From JAJXWB01 sp047971685 (GTDB lineage Bacteria; Pseudomonadota; Alphaproteobacteria; Rhizobiales; Beijerinckiaceae): a stretch of 24,620 nucleotides of DNA. A model generated the notes under the pieces. The model was not told the DNA's origin. It was given only the letters and a program-made list of their open reading frames with translations, and made no database searches. Below, piece by piece: positions 8,007 to 15,505 of this stretch. The translations under genes and the position numbers were made by a program. The stretch lies in contig JBKDZW010000047.1 in assembly GCA_047971685.1 (NCBI GenBank), positions 1 to 24,620 on the forward strand. The letters run 5' to 3'. How positions within the stretch are numbered: the stretch's first letter is position 1; each line of letters opens with the position of its first letter.

Positions 8007-8630
8007 ATGGCCTTGTTCCGACTGGGGCCGATCCACGATCCCAGCACTTTTGTGCGCGGCGACGGCGTTTATCTGCGCCCCGCCGAAATGGCCGATGTCC
8101 AGAACTGGGCGCGCCTGCGCGAGCACAGCCGCAATTTTCTGAGTCCCTGGGAGCCGGTTTGGCCGGCAGACGACCTGACCCGTATGGCCTTTCGCCGCCG
8201 CATCAAGCGTCAGGCGGAGGAAATGGCGCGCGACGAAGCCTTCGCCTTTCTGATTTTCCGCGCGCGCGACAAGGCGCTGGTCGGCGGCCTCACCATCGGC
8301 CAGATCCGACGCGGCGTCGCCCAGGCCGCAACGGTCGGCTATTGGGCGGGCGTCGATTTCGCGGGACAGGGCTATATGTCGCGGGCGTTGCGGGCGGCGG
8401 TCGCCTATGGCTTTTCCTCGCTGCGGCTGCATCGGATGGAAGCGGCCTGCCTGCCCGGCAACATCGCCTCCATCCGCGTGCTGGAGAGCGCCGGCTTCAG
8501 GCGCGAGGGCCTCGCGCGCTCCTATCTGCGCATCAACGGCCGCTGGCAGGACCATCTCCTGTTCGCGGTGCTCGAAAGCGATCCGCCGCTGCCGCCGCGC
8601 CTGCGTCCGCGCCCCGAGGCGGCAGGCTGA
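8007..8630 (+). CDS. GNAT family N-acetyltransferase, RimJ-like
   Basis: The 207-residue protein has the acetyltransferase fold: VYLRPAEMADVQNWARLRE at the N-terminus (beta1-alpha1), the acetyl-CoA pyrophosphate-binding loop at about residues 119-130 (AGQGYMSRALRA), and the C-terminal NIASIRVLESAGFRREGLAR segment characteristic of RimJ/RimL-type enzymes that acetylate protein N-termini. The actual target cannot be read from sequence. It is 4 nt downstream of the M16 peptidase gene and probably co-transcribed. The 154 bp after it contain no recognisable feature. Confidence 0.9.
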   Translation: MALFRLGPIHDPSTFVRGDGVYLRPAEMADVQNWARLREHSRNFLSPWEPVWPADDLTRMAFRRRIKRQAEEMARDEAFAFLIFRARDKALVGGLTIGQIRRGVAQAATVGYWAGVDFAGQGYMSRALRAAVAYGFSSLRLHRMEAACLPGNIASIRVLESAGFRREGLARSYLRINGRWQDHLLFAVLESDPPLPPRLRPRPEAAG

Positions 8631-8784
8631 ACATCGCCGGACGGCGCTGTCCACCGCATAGATCGCGCGCCTGCCTTGCCCGAAGGAGCGCAAGGCTTTA
8701 CCAGTCAAACTTCCGACACGAACAGGGCGCACCTGCCGAGCCTGTTTTGCGCCTTGGCGCGGCCGCCCCCGAGAGAGAGAATTC

Positions 8785-11667
8785 GTGCGTTTGGTCCGAT
8801 TGTTTTTGGCCGTTCTTGCTTTGGCCACCCTGGCTTCGGCCATGGTCTCTCTGCCGGCGCGGGCGATCGAATCCGTGCGCGTGCCGCTGGATTCGCAGGC
8901 GATCGACCTCACGCGCGCGGTGGAATCCTATTCCTCGCAGGGCGACCGCCTGCAAGTCTCCACCGCGCCCGGCTCCGATGGCATCGTGCGCCGCATCGAG
9001 GTGCGCGCCAAACAGGAGGGCGCGCGCCCGTCCTGGATCGTGTTCGCGCTCACCAACGACACCGACGAGCAGATCGAGCGCCTGCTGGTCGCCCCGCATT
9101 TCCGTCTCGTCGGCTCGGGCGTCATCTGGCCCGATCTCGGCGCGGTGCGCATCGCCGCGATCACGGCGAGCCAGGGGTTTCCGCCGGAGCAGGAGGAAAG
9201 CCATGACGCCGACGTTTTCCGCCTGACGCTCGACCCCGGCACGACCGTCACCTATGTTGCGGAATTACGCACGCCAAACCTGCCGCAGCTCTATCTCTGG
9301 GATCCCGACGCCTACAAGGACCGCACGACGAGCCTGACGCTCTACAAGGGCATCGTCATCGGCATTTCCGGTCTGCTGGCGCTGTTTCTGACCATTGTCG
9401 TCGTCGTCAAGAGCGCGGTCATCTTTCCGGCGGCTGCGGCGCTCGCCTGGGCGGTCTTCGCCTATGTGTGCATAGACTTCGGCTTTTTCGCGCGCGCCTT
9501 CGGCGTCGGCGTGGATTCCGACCGTTTCTGGCGGGCGGCCGCCGAAACCATTCTCTCGGCGACGCTGCTCGTCTTTCTGTTCGCCTACCTCAATCTCAAT
9601 CGCTGGCATGTGCGCGCCTCTCACGTCGTCGCGCTCTGGGTGGTCTTTCTGCTCGCGCTGCTCGGCCTTGCCTGGTACGACCCTTCGGTAGCCGCCGGCG
9701 TCGCCCATATTTCGCTCGCCACCGTCGCCGGCGCCGGCCTGTTGCTCGTCGTCTATCTCTCGACGCATGGCTACGAGCGCGCGATCATGCTGATCCCGAC
9801 CTGGTTTCTACTGCTCGCCTGGGTGTGCGCTGCGGGTTTTGCGGTCACTGGCGCGCTCACCAACGATATCGTCGGACCCACCCTCATCGGCGGCCTGGTT
9901 CTGATCGTCATGCTCATCGGTTTCACGGTCATGCAGAACGCCTTTGCGACGGGCGGACTGGCGCAGGGCGCGATCTCGGACGTCGAACGCAAGGCGCTGG
10001 CGATCACTGGCGCGGCGGACGTGATTTTCGACTGGGACGTGCCGGCCGACCACGTCTACGTCAGTTCCGAGGTGGAGGCTCATCTGGGCCTCAATCGCGG
10101 CGATCTCGAAGGCCCCGCCTCCAACTGGCTCGAAATCCTGCATCCATACGAGCGCGACCGCTATCGCGCCTGTCTCGACACCCTGCTCGAACAGCGGCGC
10201 GGTCGAATCAACGAGGAATTCCGGCTTCGCGCCGCCGACGGCCATTATCTCTGGTACCGTCTGCGGTGCAGGCCGGTGGTCGGCGCCGACGGCGAAGTGA
10301 TCCGTGTCGTCGGCACGCTGGTCGACGTGACGGACGAACGCACGGCGCAGGAGCGCCTGCTGCACGACGCCGTCCACGACAATCTGACGGGCCTGCCCAA
10401 TCGCGAATTGTTCTTCGACCGTCTCGAGGCCGCGCTTTCCTTCGCGCGCGCCGACGCGGCAAGGCCGACCGTGCTGTGCGTCGATATCGACCGTTTCAAG
10501 CAGATCAACGAGACCATCGGCATTTCGGTCGGCGATTCCATATTGCTGACGGCGGCCCGGCGTCTGGCCCGCCTGTTGCAGCCGCAGGATACGCTGGCGC
10601 GCGTGTCGGGCGATATTTTCGCGGTCATCCTGCTGTCGGAAAACAATCCCGAACATGTCGTGCAATTGGCCGAGACCATGCGCCGGGCGCTGTCGACGCC
10701 GGTCTCCTTCGCCGAGCGCGAGATCGCCCTTTCGGCCTCGGTCGGCATTGCGCTTTACGATCCGCAAACGCACGCCAAGCGTGACGACATGCTCAAGGAC
10801 GCCGAGATCGCCATGCGCCACGCCAAGCGCGTCGGCGGCAATCGCATCGAGGTGTTCCGTCCGGGCATGCGCGGCCAGCGTTCCGACCGCCTTGCGCTCG
10901 AGGCCGATCTCCGGCGCGCGCTGTCGCGCGGCGAGATCAAGGTCTATTTCCAGCCGATCGTAAGGCTGGAGGACCGGACCGTCGCAGGCTTCGAGGCGCT
11001 TCTGCGCTGGGACCATCCAAGCCTTGGCCGCCTCGGGCCGGATGTGTTTATTCCGCTGGCCGAAGAAACCGGCGTCATTGTCGAACTCGGCGTCTTCGTT
11101 CTCGAACGCACGGCGCGCGAGCTTGCCGCCTGGCAGAAGGCGCTCGACGTCGATCCCCCGATCTTTGCCTCCGTCAACGTCTCCTCGCGCCAGCTTTTGC
11201 GGCACGATCTCCTGCAGGATGTGAAGAACGCGCTGACACGCTCCGATGTCATCAGAGGAACGCTCAAGCTTGAGCTTACCGAAAGCCTCGTCATGGAGAA
11301 CCCGGAATATGCCGCGCAGATGCTGACCCGCATCAAGGCGCTCGGCGCCGGCCTCTCGCTCGACGATTTCGGCACGGGCTATTCGTCGCTGTCCTATCTC
11401 CAGCGCTTCCCCTTCGACACGATCAAGATCGACAGGTCCTTCGTCCAGCAGAATGCCTCCGGCGCGCGCCCGGTCATCCTGCGCTCGATCGTGACGCTTG
11501 CCCACGACCTTGGCATGGAGGTCGTGGCCGAAGGCGCGGAGACGGAGTCCGACGCCATCGAATTGTACCAATTGGGATGCGAATTCGCGCAAGGCTACGC
11601 CTTCGGCCATCCGATCAGCGCGCTCGATGCGCGCAAGCTGGTGGGCGCGGCCACGGAGGCGGCTTGA
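8785..11667 (+). CDS. Membrane PAS-GGDEF(degenerate)-EAL protein, probable c-di-GMP phosphodiesterase
   Basis: This 960-residue protein starts at GTG 8785, with GAGAGAGAG just upstream. A signal peptide (about residues 1-27, ending PARA) is followed by an extracytoplasmic domain to about 185, then a run of about seven hydrophobic helices (190-390), as in 7TMR-DISM-type sensors. A PAS/PAC domain follows (about 405-520), then GGDEF (about 527-690) and EAL (about 703-950). The GGDEF signature reads SGDIF (608-612), so cyclase activity is unlikely, although the domain could bind GTP. The EAL site looks complete: EALL at 737-740, NVSSRQL, ELTES (E830), DDFGTGYSSL (D860/D861) and VVAEGAET. The predicted role is c-di-GMP hydrolysis controlled by a periplasmic or membrane signal and by PAS. 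Its stop overlaps the next start (TGATG). Confidence 0.93.
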   Translation: MRLVRLFLAVLALATLASAMVSLPARAIESVRVPLDSQAIDLTRAVESYSSQGDRLQVSTAPGSDGIVRRIEVRAKQEGARPSWIVFALTNDTDEQIERLLVAPHFRLVGSGVIWPDLGAVRIAAITASQGFPPEQEESHDADVFRLTLDPGTTVTYVAELRTPNLPQLYLWDPDAYKDRTTSLTLYKGIVIGISGLLALFLTIVVVVKSAVIFPAAAALAWAVFAYVCIDFGFFARAFGVGVDSDRFWRAAAETILSATLLVFLFAYLNLNRWHVRASHVVALWVVFLLALLGLAWYDPSVAAGVAHISLATVAGAGLLLVVYLSTHGYERAIMLIPTWFLLLAWVCAAGFAVTGALTNDIVGPTLIGGLVLIVMLIGFTVMQNAFATGGLAQGAISDVERKALAITGAADVIFDWDVPADHVYVSSEVEAHLGLNRGDLEGPASNWLEILHPYERDRYRACLDTLLEQRRGRINEEFRLRAADGHYLWYRLRCRPVVGADGEVIRVVGTLVDVTDERTAQERLLHDAVHDNLTGLPNRELFFDRLEAALSFARADAARPTVLCVDIDRFKQINETIGISVGDSILLTAARRLARLLQPQDTLARVSGDIFAVILLSENNPEHVVQLAETMRRALSTPVSFAEREIALSASVGIALYDPQTHAKRDDMLKDAEIAMRHAKRVGGNRIEVFRPGMRGQRSDRLALEADLRRALSRGEIKVYFQPIVRLEDRTVAGFEALLRWDHPSLGRLGPDVFIPLAEETGVIVELGVFVLERTARELAAWQKALDVDPPIFASVNVSSRQLLRHDLLQDVKNALTRSDVIRGTLKLELTESLVMENPEYAAQMLTRIKALGAGLSLDDFGTGYSSLSYLQRFPFDTIKIDRSFVQQNASGARPVILRSIVTLAHDLGMEVVAEGAETESDAIELYQLGCEFAQGYAFGHPISALDARKLVGAATEAA

Positions 11668-12332
11668 TGGATCGCAGGGCTTTCGTTGTTCGCGCCGCAT
11701 CGGCGGCGGCAATCCTGGCGCCGGGTTTTGCGTTTGCGCAGGAGAATGTTTTCAAGGGCGACGACGGCAAGCCGGTTCCCGTCTGGCGCCTGCCTTCCGA
11801 AATCATCCTCGACCTGCCTGGCGTCATCAAGGCGGGCGCGGCGAGCCCGGATGCGATCCTCTACGAGTTTTTCGATTACAATTGCTCCTGGTGCAGGAAG
11901 TCGGCGGGCGATCTCGACAAATTCGTGACCGGGGACCGCGAATTCAATCTGCGCCTCGTCCAGAACGCCATGCTGTCGCTGGGCAGCGTGCAGGCGGCCA
12001 AAGTGGCGCTCGCCGCGTTCGCGCTCTACGGCGACCGGAAAGCCTATGGCCTGCACCGCGCCATGCTTGGCCATCGCGGCCCCATCGACGGTCCAGGCGC
12101 GCTCGGCCATGCCAGAAAACTTGGCCTGGATACGGCGAAAATCGAGACCGCCGCCGATTCCGAGGACATTCGCAAACAATTGACGCAGCACACCCGGACC
12201 GGCCGCGCGCTCGGCATGGACGCAACGCCCTCCTTCGCCATGAACGGCATGGCCGTCGGCGGCTGGCCGGGCCGCAAGACCATCGCGCGCATGGTGAAAA
12301 ACGTGCGCGCCTGCGAACGCATCTCCTGCTGA
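11667..12332 (+). CDS. DsbA-like thioredoxin-fold oxidoreductase, putative Tat signal
   Basis: The 221-residue product has the N-terminus MDRRAFVVRAASAAAILAPG, a twin-arginine-like signal (RRAFVV) ending near AFAQ, so export is likely. The thioredoxin fold carries a redox-active pair Cys73/Cys76 in FFDYNCSWCRKSA and the cis-proline loop DATPSFAMNG (T187-P188), both typical of DsbA/Com1-like proteins. The CSWC dipeptide differs from the CPHC or CPFC of classical DsbA and would change the redox potential. The start is taken at ATG 11667 because the signal peptide begins there and it overlaps the upstream stop as TGATG; an in-frame upstream start gives only an Arg-rich tail. Whether it acts as oxidase, reductase or isomerase cannot be told. 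Confidence 0.9.
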   Translation: MDRRAFVVRAASAAAILAPGFAFAQENVFKGDDGKPVPVWRLPSEIILDLPGVIKAGAASPDAILYEFFDYNCSWCRKSAGDLDKFVTGDREFNLRLVQNAMLSLGSVQAAKVALAAFALYGDRKAYGLHRAMLGHRGPIDGPGALGHARKLGLDTAKIETAADSEDIRKQLTQHTRTGRALGMDATPSFAMNGMAVGGWPGRKTIARMVKNVRACERISC

Positions 12333-12342
12333 GGGATTTCGC

Positions 12343-12438
12343 ATGAAAGCGGCCTTGCCTGTGTTTGCCGCCGTCGTTCTCCCGGCTTTGCGCATCGCTC
12401 CGGCCGGAACGGCATTGGCGGCGGGGCAGGGCGTGTGA
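12343..12438 (+). CDS. Possible 31-residue secretory-peptide ORF between dsbA-like gene and rsmE
   Basis: An ATG ten bases after the DsbA-like stop opens a 31-codon frame with a signal-peptide shape: MKAALPVFAAVVLPALRIAP, then AGTALAAGQGV. GAGGGA lies about 7 nt upstream. Its TGA overlaps the rsmE ATG as TGATG, the same coupling used elsewhere in the window. It could be a real micro-protein, the remnant of a longer secreted protein, or only a leader that couples translation to rsmE. I recognise no family. Confidence 0.4.
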   Translation: MKAALPVFAAVVLPALRIAPAGTALAAGQGV

Positions 12439-13199
12439 TGGCGCGCTACGATTTTGCCGCTACCCGCCTCTACGTCGAGGACGCGCTTGCATCGGGCGCG
12501 TGTGTGACGGTCGAGGCCGCCCGCGCCAATTATCTTCTCAACGTGCTGCGCCTGAAGCCCGGCGACCGCATCCTGCTGTTCAATGGCCGCGACGGCGAAT
12601 GGCGCGCCTCTATCGGCGAGACGCGCAAGCGCGCGGCGGCGCTCGTGGTCGAGGAACAGACCCGCCCGCAGGAAGGCGGCCCCGACATCGACTATTGCTT
12701 CGCGCCGCTCAAACATGCCCGCCTCGATTATGTCGTGCAGAAAGCCGTCGAAATGGGCGCAGGCCGCCTGCGCCCCGTGCTCACGCGCCGCACGCAGGTT
12801 TCGCGCCTCAATCTCGAGCGCATGCGCGCCAACGCCATCGAGGCGGCCGAACAATGCGGCGTGTTGCGCCTGCCCGCCGTGGAGGCGGAGGCGCCGTTCG
12901 AGCGGATGATCGCGCAATGGCCGGCCGAAAGGCTGCTGGTCTTCTGCGACGAGGGCGCGGAGATCGCCGATCCCCTCGCAGCGCTGCGCGCCGCCCGCGC
13001 CGAAGGGGCGCAGCCCTGCGGGGGGGTCGGCCTCCTCATCGGGCCGGAAGGCGGTTTCGACGAGAAAGAACGCGCGCAGGCGCTCGCAGCGCCTCGCGTT
13101 GTCAGGCTTTCGCTCGGGCCCCGCATTCTGCGCGCAGACACGGCGGCTGTTGCGGGAATGACGCTCATCCAGAGCATTTTCGGCGATTGGACGGGATAA
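12438..13199 (+). CDS. rsmE: 16S rRNA (uracil-1498-N3)-methyltransferase
   Basis: RsmE is a SPOUT-class methyltransferase that makes m3U1498 in 16S rRNA using S-adenosylmethionine. The 253-residue product has an N-terminal PUA-like domain (HxxxVLRLKPGDRILLFNG-like region at 33-50) and a C-terminal SPOUT knot with LLIGPEGGFDEKE (GPEGGF at 202-207) and LSLGPRILRADTAA (225-237), both hallmark RsmE motifs. The start is ATG 12438; a GTG one codon upstream is also possible. In many Hyphomicrobiales rsmE lies next to gshA, as here, with one small gene between. Confidence 0.95.
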   Translation: MARYDFAATRLYVEDALASGACVTVEAARANYLLNVLRLKPGDRILLFNGRDGEWRASIGETRKRAAALVVEEQTRPQEGGPDIDYCFAPLKHARLDYVVQKAVEMGAGRLRPVLTRRTQVSRLNLERMRANAIEAAEQCGVLRLPAVEAEAPFERMIAQWPAERLLVFCDEGAEIADPLAALRAARAEGAQPCGGVGLLIGPEGGFDEKERAQALAAPRVVRLSLGPRILRADTAAVAGMTLIQSIFGDWTG

Positions 13200-13273
13200 A
13201 TTCGCTCCGGACACGATCTCGCCACGAAGTTCGCTCAATACCGATCCCATATCTCGTGACATCGGTCGGAATC

Positions 13274-13294
13274 GGCTCCGAAACGTTTGGAGCC
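13274..13294. repeat. Near-perfect inverted repeat between rsmE and the secreted repeat protein
   Basis: GGCTCC (13274-13279) and GGAGCC (13289-13294) flank the palindrome AAACGTTT (13281-13288), with one unpaired G at 13280. No T-run follows, so a terminator is less likely than an operator or a structured leader. It overlaps the first base pairs of the repeat array that starts at 13292. Confidence 0.5.
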
Positions 13295-13350
13295 GGAAAG
13301 CCTTAGCCCGAAAACCTTGGTCCGAAAAACCTTGGACCGGAAAGCCTTGG
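13292..13350 (+). repeat. Four tandem 14/15-bp repeats directly before a start codon
   Basis: Four copies of the degenerate unit NCCGRAAARCCTTRG lie head to tail at 13292-13306, 13307-13320, 13321-13335 and 13336-13350. One copy is 14 bp. The array ends 2 nt before ATG 13353, so it makes up the whole 5' leader of the next gene. If translation began upstream, at TTG 13287, it would add a repetitive 22-residue N-terminus. Confidence 0.85.
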
Positions 13351-13352
13351 GA

Positions 13353-13784
13353 ATGATGCAAAATTCAGGCAGCAAACGTGCAGGTCAGCCAATCCTTAAA
13401 ATCGCGGCGCCTGCGGTCTCTGCTCTCTGCCTCATTGCCGGGACCGGTTCTGCCTTTGCTGGCGGCTGCATGTCCTACAGCGCTGAAAAGGCCACCATCA
13501 GCGGCGCCGATAGCTGCCTGAACGTCGGCCGCCATGTGCGCGTGGATGCGCAGGTGATGCAAGGCTCCGCCAGTCTGGGTCAAGGCTCCGCCAGTCTGGG
13601 TCAAGGCTCCGCCAGTCTGGGTTCGGGCGCCGCCGTCGGCCAGGGATCGGGATTTGCCGCAGCAAACGCCGACGGCCCCCGTCCGGCCTCGATGCGCTCC
13701 GATGGTGGCGCGCGCCTGCGCATGGACCCGCACAATGGCCCCGGCCCGACCAGCGTTCTGGGCGGCGTTCCCTTCCCGCGCTGA
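13353..13784 (+). CDS. Small secreted protein with QGSASLG repeats, unknown function
   Basis: The predicted 143-residue protein has a signal peptide (basic GSKRAGQ region, hydrophobic core PAVSALCLIAGTGSAFAG, cleavage near AFA-GG). The mature part begins GGCMSYSAEKATISGADSCLN, with two cysteines that may form a disulfide. Three perfect copies of QGSASLG follow, then a Gly/Ala/Ser-rich stretch and a Pro-rich tail ending GGVPFPR. I recognise no family or catalytic motif. Start choice: two adjacent ATGs (13353, 13356) precede the signal peptide; a TTG at 13287 would extend the protein through the leader repeats and spoil the signal peptide. It converges with gshA, with 10 bp between the two stops. 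A cell-surface or periplasmic role is a guess from the signal peptide only. Confidence 0.65.
   Translation: MMQNSGSKRAGQPILKIAAPAVSALCLIAGTGSAFAGGCMSYSAEKATISGADSCLNVGRHVRVDAQVMQGSASLGQGSASLGQGSASLGSGAAVGQGSGFAAANADGPRPASMRSDGGARLRMDPHNGPGPTSVLGGVPFPR
13560..13622 (+). repeat. Three perfect 21-bp tandem repeats in a secreted protein gene
   Basis: Three identical 21-bp units lie at 13560-13580, 13581-13601 and 13602-13622, each beginning CAAGGCTCCGCC and encoding QGSASLG. Total identity at the DNA level, including silent positions, points to recent expansion. Confidence 0.95.
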
Positions 13785-13794
13785 AAAGCTTCTT

Positions 13795-15177
13795 TTAGAA
13801 AACGCATTCCTCGAACGCCGGCAGGACGCTTTCGTTCCAGCCGGTCGCATAGCGTTCGAGAAGGTCTGTCGCGCGCGCACGGCCGCTTGCGGCTATTTCT
13901 TCCAGAACGGCGAGATGGCGGGTTTCGTCCCGCCCCGCAGCGTCGGGACGCGCGCGGCGCGCAAGTCCACCCGCCGCAATCCCCAGCGCATCGCGGGCGA
14001 TATCCTGCAATGTGCGCCCGCCAATCCGTGCGGCAAGACCCAGGCGCGGAACCGTGTCGCGCAAGACCTGGCGTTCGTCTGCGCTCCAGCCCGATATCAG
14101 CGTCTCGGCGGCGTCGAGCGCCGCGTTGTCGTAGAGCAGGCCCACGAACAGCGCCGGCAGGGCGGAAATATGAGCGCGCGGGCCAACGTCGCAGCCGCGC
14201 ATTTCCATGTAGCGCTTGACGCGCACCTCGGGAAACAGCGTCGACAGATGATTGGCCCAATCGGCCATGGTCGCGCGCTCGCCGGGCAATTGCGTCAGTT
14301 TTCCCGCGAGCAGATCGCGGAAGCTGGCGCCGGCGACATCGTGATAATGGTCGCCGCGCTTGACGAAATAGAGCGGCGTGTCGAGCGCATAATCGACATA
14401 GCGCTCGAAGCCCATGCCGGGCTCGAAGGCAAACGGCGTCATGCCCGTGCGCGCAGCGTCGGTGTCGCGCCAGATTTCCGAGCGCATGGACAGCATGCCG
14501 TTGGGCGCTCCGTCCGTGAACGGCGAATTGGCGAAGAGCGCGGTGGCCAGGGGTTGCAGGGCCAGCGACACGCGCAGCTTGCGCACCATGTCGGCCTCGC
14601 TCTGGAAGTCGAGATTGACCTGGACCGTCGAGGTCCGGAACATCATGTCGAGGCCGCGCGAGCCGACCTTGGGCATGTAGCCCATCATGACGCCGTAGCG
14701 CTGCTTGGGCATGACCGGCGTCTGGGCTCTCGTCCACAGCGGGCCCATGCCGAGATCGAGAAAGTCGATGCCGAGCGGTTCGGCGACGGCCTTCACGTCG
14801 GCAATATGCTGGTCGAATTCCGTCTCGACCTGGTGACTCGTCTCCAGCGGCGCGCCGGAGAGCTCGAACTGGCCGCCGGGCTCGAGCGAGATCGCGCCGC
14901 CGCCTTTTTCGTCGTAGAGCCCGATCAGCGCCGCCCCGTCCGTGATCGGCTCCCAGCCCGTGCGCGCCTGCAAACCTTCGAGCAGGGCCTTGACGCCATT
15001 CTCGAGCCCGTTGCGGCCGGCGTATGGCACGGGCGCGCGGTCGGCCGCATAGAACGGAATTTTCTCGTGTTCGGCCCCGATCCGGAACTGGCTCGGCGGC
15101 TTGCAGCCCGCCTCCATCCAGGCGACCAGTTCGTCGCGCGACGAAACATGGGTCGTGTCGGTTACATCGCGCGCCAT
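13795..15177 (-). CDS. gshA: Glutamate-cysteine ligase, plant/alphaproteobacterial type
   Basis: GshA joins glutamate and cysteine with ATP to give gamma-glutamylcysteine, the first and rate-limiting step of glutathione synthesis. The 460-residue product is of the type shared by plants and alphaproteobacteria: QFRIGAEHEKIPFY at the N-terminus, YDEKGGGAISLEPGGQFELS, MPKQRYGVMMGYMPKVG, and KRYMEMRGCDVGP near residue 325. The start is placed at the ATG ending at 15177 because AAGGGA lies 5 nt upstream and the family N-terminus follows; in-frame upstream codons give only low-complexity Arg/Ala residues. gshA is divergent from ispH across a repeat-rich gap. Confidence 0.95.
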   Translation of the reverse strand: MARDVTDTTHVSSRDELVAWMEAGCKPPSQFRIGAEHEKIPFYAADRAPVPYAGRNGLENGVKALLEGLQARTGWEPITDGAALIGLYDEKGGGAISLEPGGQFELSGAPLETSHQVETEFDQHIADVKAVAEPLGIDFLDLGMGPLWTRAQTPVMPKQRYGVMMGYMPKVGSRGLDMMFRTSTVQVNLDFQSEADMVRKLRVSLALQPLATALFANSPFTDGAPNGMLSMRSEIWRDTDAARTGMTPFAFEPGMGFERYVDYALDTPLYFVKRGDHYHDVAGASFRDLLAGKLTQLPGERATMADWANHLSTLFPEVRVKRYMEMRGCDVGPRAHISALPALFVGLLYDNAALDAAETLISGWSADERQVLRDTVPRLGLAARIGGRTLQDIARDALGIAAGGLARRARPDAAGRDETRHLAVLEEIAASGRARATDLLERYATGWNESVLPAFEECVF

Positions 15178-15182
15178 GCGGT

Positions 15183-15188
15183 TCCCTT
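15183..15188 (-). promoter_or_regulatory. Ribosome binding site that sets the gshA start
   Basis: AAGGGA on the minus strand lies 5 nt before the ATG at 15177. No comparable site precedes the next in-frame ATG upstream (15195). Confidence 0.6.
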
Positions 15189-15386
15189 GCGCCATTCGTA
15201 TTGGCAATCGGCCGGAACGTTCCGCATCTTTGGGGGCGGCGTCCGCCGCTTTGATAATCGCCCGGACGCGCCCGCGCAATCGGGCGCGCGCGCATGGGCG
15301 CCCCCCGGTCAAAGCCCCGGTCCGCGCGCTTTGCCCGAAGCTGCGGTCTTGATCCCGTCGCCGAAGCCGGCCATGTAAGGCAAGAG

Positions 15387-15401
15387 GCGGCGGAACGCCG
15401 C
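15387..15401. repeat. GC hairpin related to the ispH leader repeats
   Basis: GCGGCG (15387-15392) and CGCCGC (15396-15401) form a perfect 6-bp stem with loop GAA. The core resembles the stems of the two 25-bp repeats that follow. Confidence 0.6.
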
Positions 15402-15424
15402 AAGAAGTGGCGGCTTTCGGCTCG

Positions 15425-15487
15425 CAAAAGGCGGCGAAAGCGCCGCCGCGAGAACGCCATCACAAAAGGCGGCGAAAGCGCCGCCGC
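15425..15487 (+). repeat. Two identical 25-bp hairpin repeats upstream of ispH
   Basis: Identical 25-bp copies lie at 15425-15449 and 15463-15487, starting 38 bp apart. Each contains the inverted repeat GGCGGCG-AAAG-CGCCGCC (7-bp stem; arms 15430-15436/15441-15447 and 15468-15474/15479-15485). The second copy ends 18 nt before the ispH ATG, next to GGAGA (15488-15492). Confidence 0.9.
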
Positions 15488-15505
15488 AGGAGAATTGGCC
15501 TTCGC

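Larger units (their letters stand above)
15178..15505. other. 328-bp divergent intergenic region, gshA / ispH
   Basis: No convincing gene lies here. The ispH-proximal half (15387-15487) carries three GC-rich hairpins, two of them inside a perfect 25-bp direct repeat. The gshA-proximal half is plain GC-rich sequence with a moderately AT-rich patch near 15190-15235 that could hold the gshA promoter. Both promoters must be in this interval, but I cannot place -35/-10 boxes with confidence. Confidence 0.6.

Noticed and set aside
9808..11712. A 634-codon minus-strand open frame opposite the GGDEF/EAL gene
   Set aside because: It is an antisense shadow of a well-supported gene, with no recognisable domain and no ribosome binding site.
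11595..13361. A 588-codon minus-strand open frame opposite the dsbA-like gene and rsmE
   Set aside because: Both plus-strand genes carry family motifs; the antisense translation has none and begins inside the leader repeats of the next gene.
13785..13794. Terminator between the secreted protein and gshA
   Set aside because: Only a 5-bp A/T palindrome (AAAAG/CTTTT) is present, too weak to call.
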